The notes under the pieces are model-generated. The model saw nothing but the letters and a program-made list of their open reading frames with translations, had not been told where the DNA came from and did no database searches. From Patiria pectinifera (taxonomy: Eukaryota > Echinodermata > Asteroidea > Valvatida > Asterinidae), in contig CM057136.1 of the NCBI GenBank assembly GCA_029964075.1, forward strand, positions 7,750,001-7,814,000: DNA of 64,000 nt. Reading direction: 5' to 3'. A program made the position numbers and the translations under genes. Shown one piece after another: positions 58,701-64,000 of the stretch (positions are counted from its first letter, which is position 1; each line of letters opens with the position of its first letter).

Positions 58701-61700
58701 AATCACAAGTCAATCACAAGTCAATCACAAGTCAATCACGAATCAATCACAAGTCAATCACAAGCCAACCACAAGTCCATCACAAGTCAATCACAAGTCA
58801 ATCACAAACCAATCACGAACCAATCAGGAGTCAAGCACAAGTCAATCACATGTCAATCACAGCTCAATCACAATCCAATCACAAGTCAATCACAAGTCCA
58901 TCACAAGTCCATCATAAGTCCATCACAAGTCAATCACAAGTCCATCACAAGTCAATCACAAGTCAATGACAAACCAATCACGAACCAATCACGAGTCAAG
59001 CACAAGTCAATCACAAGTCAATCATAAGGCCTAAAAAAAAAAAGTGTTATGTTGGCGTAACCCGACCGACCCTAAAAATGCGGCCGACCCTGGATATTTT
59101 TTTTTTTTTGAAGGGAAAAAATATAATTAAAATCTATACAAATGAATTTTAAATACATTTTGAAACCATTTCTGACCGTTTCTCCTCAATTGTATGACGA
59201 TAGCGCGCGTGGAACTTTGGAGTGCACAATGTTTTGCACCTTCCTACAGCGAACATGCAGAAGATCGCGCAAGCCTACAGGCAGTGCGCGTGCGGAGATC
59301 GATGCACGATGCATGCATGATAGATGCACATGCACATGTACAGTACATGTATAGCCTCGTCCTAGACTGTTGCACGGCGCGAACTGCTACATACACTATT
59401 GAAAATACTTCGCTATTTATTCCATGTTAAAAAAAATAGTTCGTTATAGTATAAATTATTTTAATAAATTTTCCACTATTTTACACGATAACAGTTTATA
59501 TATATTTATTCTGAAAATGGTAAACTATTCTGTAACCTCGGCGGCCGACGCGACCCGGCCGGCCCCCGGCCCCCAGCCCGTGGTCCGGTTACGCGCGTAC
59601 GCTGTCCCATCATGACGCCCGGTACCGAAGCGCACAGTGTTTCCATCAAGGGCAAATGGGGATCTTCGGTCATTTTCGACCGTTTAATGCGGATAAATTT
59701 GAGTCTAGAGCTGGGGGTAATCGCCCAGAGCTGTGCCGATGGTGTAAAGCGGGTTACACCGTGATAAAAATACAAACTTCAAAGGAAGAATCGGGTCCAT
59801 ATAAAGATGTCGACGCAGATGAAACGGCTAACATTTGTCTGATTTTGGATTCCGCTTTTGAATATGTACCTTTGGAAAGGTTGATGATTAGTTTAGAAGT
59901 ATACAAATATTGTGTGTAGCCTTGTTTTCTTTTGTTATCGTGTACTACTACCGGCTTAATGTCATTTTCGTTGCTGGGATAAAAAAAAAAAAAAAAAAAA
60001 AAAAACCGACCTACCTACCCTATTTTTTCTGGCCCGTTACGCCAACATAACTTTTTTTTTTTTTAGGCCTAAGTCAATCACAAGCCCATCACAAGTCAAT
60101 CGCAAGTCCATCACAAGTCAATCACAAGTCCATCACAAGTCAATCACAAGTCAATCACAAACCAATCACGAACCAATCAGGAGTCAAGCACAAGTCAATC
60201 ACAACTCAGTCACAATCCAATCACAAGTCAATCACAAACCAATCACAAGTCAATCACAAGTCCATCATAAGTCAATGACAAACCAATCACGAACCAAGCA
60301 CAAGTCAATCATAAGTCAGTCACAAGCCCATATCAAGTCAATCACAAGTCAATCACAAGTCAATCACAAGTCCATCACAAGTCAATCACAAGTCCATATC
60401 ACAAGTCAATCACAAGTCAATCACAACTCAATCACAATCCAATCACAAGTCAATCACAAGTCAATCACAAATCAGTTTGGGAAAAAAAGGGATAATACAG
60501 ATTTTGAAATGTCCGAATTTGCCCATCATATAAAAGTCTTTGAGTGTTGAAAAGTCTGCCCCAAAATTTGAGTGACACTTTAAACTTGGCTTTGAGGTGT
60601 CACTTAAATAAACCGCATAGGAAAATTGTAATTCTACCACAAGAAACTGTTCAAAAATTACCAAAAAGATGTCATTACATTTAGAGAAGTCTGCTTTAGG
60701 TGGACAATGTCATGTTTTAGGAATAAAAAAAATTCTTGATTCTAATTTGCTCAAAACAAAACAGGGGCCCTACACTACACTATCGCCCTAAAATGCCCAT
60801 TTAATTTTCCCTGGTTGATCTTGTTACAGTATCCGAGCTCTCTATGGCACCGATGACCAGAAGAATGCCGTGCACGGCAGCGATAGTCAGTACAGCGCAG
60901 AGAGAGAAATCCGATTCATGTTTACAGACAGTAAGTCCAGATACCAGACTTTGGAAGTGTGTCCCAACCAAAGAGCTATATATTAAATTACTAGAGCGCT
61001 AACGCGATGTACAAAGTAATGCCTGATGGGCACATCCATGTTTGTGCACAAACCTATGGAAAACACGAAATTTTGAATGGCTTTTGTACGGCTACTTGCA
61101 AATCTGCGTTTGTATTCCATACTAGTGTGTCATCGAATCGATACGCCCAAAACCGAAACGCACAATCAGCAACTGAGCGTGTCATTTTGCTGTACGCAAA
61201 CAGTGCAACGTGGGCGCGTCCCTCCGCTGCAGATGCTTTTCGCCGTGACCTTTTTTGAACTGTCATGACGCGCTTAAGTTGTGTGCGTATCTCCTACTTG
61301 CGCGTTGCATTTAGACTAAAATTCAATCCATCTATTTCAATTGTGTTCTACAAACACGACCATACATTCAAAATGTCTGCGCCCAGAGCGGCTTCAAAGC
61401 ATCTCAGCACGCAAGAATGAAGAGTTAGCGCTCTAGTAATTTAATATAGCTCTATGGTCCAACTAACCACTCTCTTTACAAGTACCCCAAGTACGAGTAC
61501 AAGTGTACCCCTCAATGGTTATGAAGAGAAAGTAAGGTTGGACTTGAACACATTGATTCTCATGGTTGAAGGCAATATACAACATTTGTGATGCGATCAA
61601 GCTAAACGAGTAGTTTGTCAGGAACTTTCATTTGGAGATTCGGGTCAAAATCGGGCCACTTCATCACACCACTTCATCACAACTCTTGGTGTTCCATAAT

Positions 61701-63161
61701 GTTTGAGCTACAGATGGTACCAGCATGCGGTTTTCACAGCAGTTCTGCTGAGATTGTGCTCTTTTCAAATCTTTAAAAAAAAAAAAAAAATTGACCAGGG
61801 TCGACAAATTACTCATTTAGCTTGATCGCGTGATTGAGTGTCATCTCTTTCATTTCAGGTATTGTTGAGCCGATCCCAGCTGGGCAAGCAGCCAAGGATT
61901 ACCTGGCCAAAGTCGTCAATCCGACGCTGCTGAGAGGACTAACAGAACTCTGCAAACAGAAGCCTGAAGACCCAGTGGTAAGATCCTTAACAATCTGACA
62001 AAAATTGATTCTAGAGGCTCTGCGGTGCGATCTGAGGCAATTTCTGATCACTTTAACCTTTTTTTTTTAAGCAAAAGATAATCATTTAAACATTGGAGTC
62101 ATTGAATCAGCTATTCATAAATACCTCAGACAGTTTAGCCATTCCTATTGGTCGAGAGCCCGTCACATGGCCGGTCTTAAACGGATGATAAAGACATGGC
62201 TAGCTGGTCTTAAACACTTTTCCAGTGTCACATAAAATGTGGACTCCTAAAAATCCAGTGCCTCTTACCGTTTCATTGGTTGAACGTTCACAATCCTCAC
62301 GTAGGCATGCGCAACACTACCAGTGAGTCCGAATTTTATAGTTCTAAATTCAAAACGCAACGCCCCAGGTGCGTTCTGCGCGACATCGCGTAGAACGTGC
62401 CACGCGCGTCAATCTCCATAAAAGGGTTGTTTACATCTTACTCGCCAGCTGAACACTCCATTATTTTGCTATAGGGATGTTTCAAAAAGCTGGAGTGAAC
62501 TTGTTGATCAAAATCGGGATTTTTTGATCGAATTACTTGATTTTTTTTTACCGAAAAGGTATTTATGAATGGGAATAAATATGTGCTCGGTCGGTATTAA
62601 TCACTCGAGCCGGAGGCGAGGGTAATTATCAGCACCCAGACTCTAAGCAGTCTTAAACAGAGTGATTAAAACCTCTCGAGCACACATTTATTCCCTTATT
62701 CTAATCTGTAGGCATGGGGTATCGGGGCCGGCTTTAGGGCCCCGAAAACAAAAATTGATTATAGATGCTCTGTGGTGCAATCTTTTCGTAGCAAAAGATA
62801 CATTGTACATAATAGGGCCCTGTAAATGAGACACACAAGTTCAAAAAGACATTTGATGTTGTATCCCCCATCCTTCAAAAAGTGGGGTGGGGGGGGGGGA
62901 GACATGTCCCCCTTCCCCCCCCCCCCCCCCCCCAGGGTCGACGCCCATGACTCTGTGGTCAGCGTAATACAAGCCGAGCCTTGTTTTGTTGACAGAACAC
63001 ATCAGCACTATGCAGTATGACAGGAGTTAAATTTAAGTTTCATCTTTGTATGGTTTCATTTTGTTGTTGTTGACCAGACGTGGCTTGCTGATTGGCTGAT
63101 TAGTAACAACCCAAATAAGCCCCGGATTCAGGAGAGGTACCAAGTGGTGGAGCCCATGTGA
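52736..63161 (+). CDS. NME5: NME5: nucleoside diphosphate kinase homologue 5 / radial spoke protein 23, complete, 5 exons
   Basis: Exons: 52736-52870, 58105-58310, 60830-60930, 61859-61977, 63078-63161. All introns are GT-AG and the joined frame gives 214 aa plus TGA, close to 212 aa in human NME5. The NDK domain spans about residues 12-148: LALIKPEAV (Lys22), EHYGKMFFPSLVAYMSSGP, ETHPDS, and the active-site block NAVHGSD with His129. A DPY-30-type dimerisation helix pair follows (about 155-197: AGQAAKDYL, GLTELCKQKP, WLADWLISNNPNKP). NME5 is the vertebrate counterpart of radial spoke protein 23 in motile cilia, where the DPY-30 motif docks in the spoke. Whether it still has kinase activity cannot be read here. 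The start was chosen at 52736 because MPESEVMEPPQIFVERTLA aligns with the human N-terminus. Intron 1 is 5.2 kb, mostly one transposon; introns 2-4 also hold repeats. The coding sequence itself looks intact. An ATTAAA near 63652 is a possible but weak poly(A) signal. Confidence 0.97.
53435..53476. repeat. AT-rich microsatellite (ATATTATA)
   Basis: Run of ATATTATAT/AATATA words inside the intron-1 transposon, upstream of its coding remnant. Confidence 0.8.
57032..57218. mobile_element. Foldback MITE nested in the right end of the intron-1 transposon
   Basis: The inverted arms GCGAAATGTACGGCGAGT...TTGGCCGCCAT (57035-57076) and ATGGCGGCCAA...GCCGTATGTTTCGC (57168-57217) bound a short centre. It is absent from the left inverted end of the host transposon, so it inserted later. 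Confidence 0.65.
57525..57980 (+). repeat. Two tandem copies of a dispersed 150-bp repeat (third copy 18385-18560)
   Basis: Copies at about 57525-57690 and 57825-57980 share AAAATTGGAAATG, CAGTCC(C/T)AGATTCATGTCTT, TTTTTGCAATGA, CTTCATTGAGA and AGTGGCGTC. A related copy occurs at 18385-18560. A C-run at 57783-57800 separates the two. No ends recognised. Confidence 0.75.
58590..60480 (+). repeat. 11-bp minisatellite in NME5 intron 2, split by an insert
   Basis: Tandem units of AATCACAAGTC with variants (AATCACGAACC, CATCACAAGTC) run 58590-59027 and 60070-60480. The reading frame it opens (Asn-His-Lys-Ser-Ile-Thr) is an artefact of the repeat. A 1.04-kb Harbinger-like element divides it. Confidence 0.9.
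59028..60069. mobile_element. PIF/Harbinger-like element inside the intron-2 minisatellite
   Basis: The 1042-bp insert has ends GGCCTAAAAAAAAAAA and TTTTTTTTTTTTAGGCC, then inverted GTTATGTTGGCGTAACCCG / CGTTACGCCAACATAAC, flanked by TAA at 59025-59027 and 60070-60072. A GC-rich core (59530-59720) leads into an 87-codon open frame (59656-59919) with an acidic centre. I do not recognise that frame; it is not a Harbinger transposase and may be a captured fragment or chance. Confidence 0.8.
60972..61453. mobile_element. TIR element in NME5 intron 3
   Basis: The 482-bp element has about 30-bp inverted ends: AGAGCTATATATTAAATTAC at the left, then TAGAGCGCTAAC, and the reverse complement at 61424-61453. 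Internal sequence is not coding in any convincing frame. Superfamily not assigned. Confidence 0.75.
62001..62960 (+). repeat. Satellite relative of 14450-15390 in NME5 intron 4, interrupted by a palindromic module
   Basis: 62001-62110 (GCTCTGCGGTGCGATCTGAGGCAA and onward) and 62700-62960 (GGGGCCGGCTTTAGGGCCCCG, then G/C runs) match successive parts of the tandem unit at 14450-15390. The gap between is filled by the 62113-62695 module. The G-run/C-run tail at 62880-62935 is shared with 15325-15355. Confidence 0.75.
62113..62695. mobile_element. Palindromic MITE (ATTCATAAATACCT ends) plus adjoining hairpin, copy 3
   Basis: Inverted ends ATTCATAAATACCT (62113-62126) and AGGTATTTATGAAT (62557-62570). 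An adjoining hairpin has arms GGGAATAAATATGTGCTCG (62571 on) and CGAGCACACATTTATTCCC (to 62695). The body shares CATTCCTATTGGTCGAGAGCCC and TTGGTTGAACGTTCACAAT with copies at 3551 and 10348. Confidence 0.75.
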
Positions 63162-64000
63162 ACGCACTCCAAGATCTTGCACGACACACCAGGAAACACC
63201 ACGAAACGTTTTAGTTCATAGTCCGATCAGTAAATTGAGGTAGAAAAAGGCATGCGGATTTCATTGTACATGTTCTTCCGATAAAAAGCGTTTTGCTTTG
63301 ACCCATGTTAGCCCTTATTTTTTTCCAAGACCAAGTTTACTAAAAATTTATCGGGAATAAGATTTCCAGAATTCTTGTTTTTTTTTATTTGATTTGTTAC
63401 ACACACCACAAGCATCACAGTGCTTATTGAAAGGTAAATCGTGTAAGTATCTATTTTTGTTTTTAAAGTTTATGCGTTTTAAACCATATTTATGTTAGAT
63501 TCTTTGAAGTTATCTTTTTGTAAAAAAAAAGTTTGTATGTATATAATTACACAGTTACACGTACTGAAAGGTTTGCGTTCTGACAACAGAATCATTTTTA
63601 TATAACCCTTATACTCCTATATCTATGTGATAAAAGAAGAAAATTTAATTTCATTAAAATTCATTTCACACCGTTCTCAAGGCCACATATCAAGTTCTGT
63701 AAAGAAAACTTTTAAAGATTTACTTCAGTTGTTCACATTTCAGATAAAATCATCTAAATACTTGAAAAACTGATATTTCCCTGTCTAAGCGTATGTTCCA
63801 ACTCTGTTATTTTTATTCCCTTAGCATTGCCGCATTTGAATGGACCTTGTATATTCCTAAACATGGGGGGGGGGAATTCAGTTATGTTGTGGGCAGCCTT
63901 CATAAACTAAAATGTTTTTTTCCAGCAAATTTGCAATGATCATAACCTTACAAATTGAGTATAATTATCTGAAATTGATTTCAGAAAGACTTTTTTTTTT
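63162..64000 (+). other. NME5 3' region
   Basis: AT-rich sequence after the NME5 stop; ATTAAA near 63652 may serve as poly(A) signal. No other gene or repeat recognised. Confidence 0.4.

Noticed and set aside
58672-58917. 81-codon frame of repeating Asn-His-Lys-Ser-Ile-Thr
   Set aside because: Translation of the 11-bp minisatellite inside an intron; not a gene.

Overview
This is a stretch of AT-rich animal nuclear DNA from a marine invertebrate. It has intron-bearing genes with GT-AG borders, tRNA-derived repeats, a LINE remnant and very many small foldback DNA transposons. The two recognisable genes are metazoan. An invertebrate deuterostome (echinoderm, hemichordate or similar) is my best guess, from the repeat style and the gene sequences; I could not test it.

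Only two protein genes are supported, both on the + strand. The 3' part of an NDNF (neuron-derived neurotrophic factor) gene lies at 32619-34549 in two exons; its 5' exon(s) were not found and may lie upstream or in the 500-N gap at 31110-31609. A complete five-exon NME5 gene (radial-spoke nucleoside diphosphate kinase homologue with a DPY-30 motif, 214 aa) lies at 52736-63161, with an X-box-like RFX site 92 bp before its start codon.

Layout: 1-32600 is non-coding and holds dispersed foldback elements, a tRNA-like hairpin, tandem satellites, hAT-, mariner- and TTAA-type non-autonomous transposons and one LINE tail. 32619-34549 is NDNF. 36079-36580 is an intact mariner-like MITE. About 40213-52456 is a 12.2-kb giant inverted repeat whose arms carry, from outside in, a 20-22-bp minisatellite (T), a ~68-bp satellite (A), a 1.4-kb unique block with tRNA-like heads (U) and more 68-bp satellite (B). 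At least five smaller elements are nested in it, several with clean target duplications. Its right edge is only 280 bp from the NME5 start codon. From 52736 on, every large NME5 intron is filled by repeats: a 4.5-kb broken DNA transposon starting 12 bp inside intron 1, an 11-bp minisatellite split by a Harbinger-like element in intron 2, a TIR element in intron 3, and a satellite split by a palindromic module in intron 4.

The strongest candidate for something undescribed is the giant foldback element, with its GGTTAACC-rich 68-bp array that has caught TTAA- and TAA-specific transposons. The two genes have no evident functional link. Repeat borders below were read by eye and are approximate unless a target duplication is quoted.
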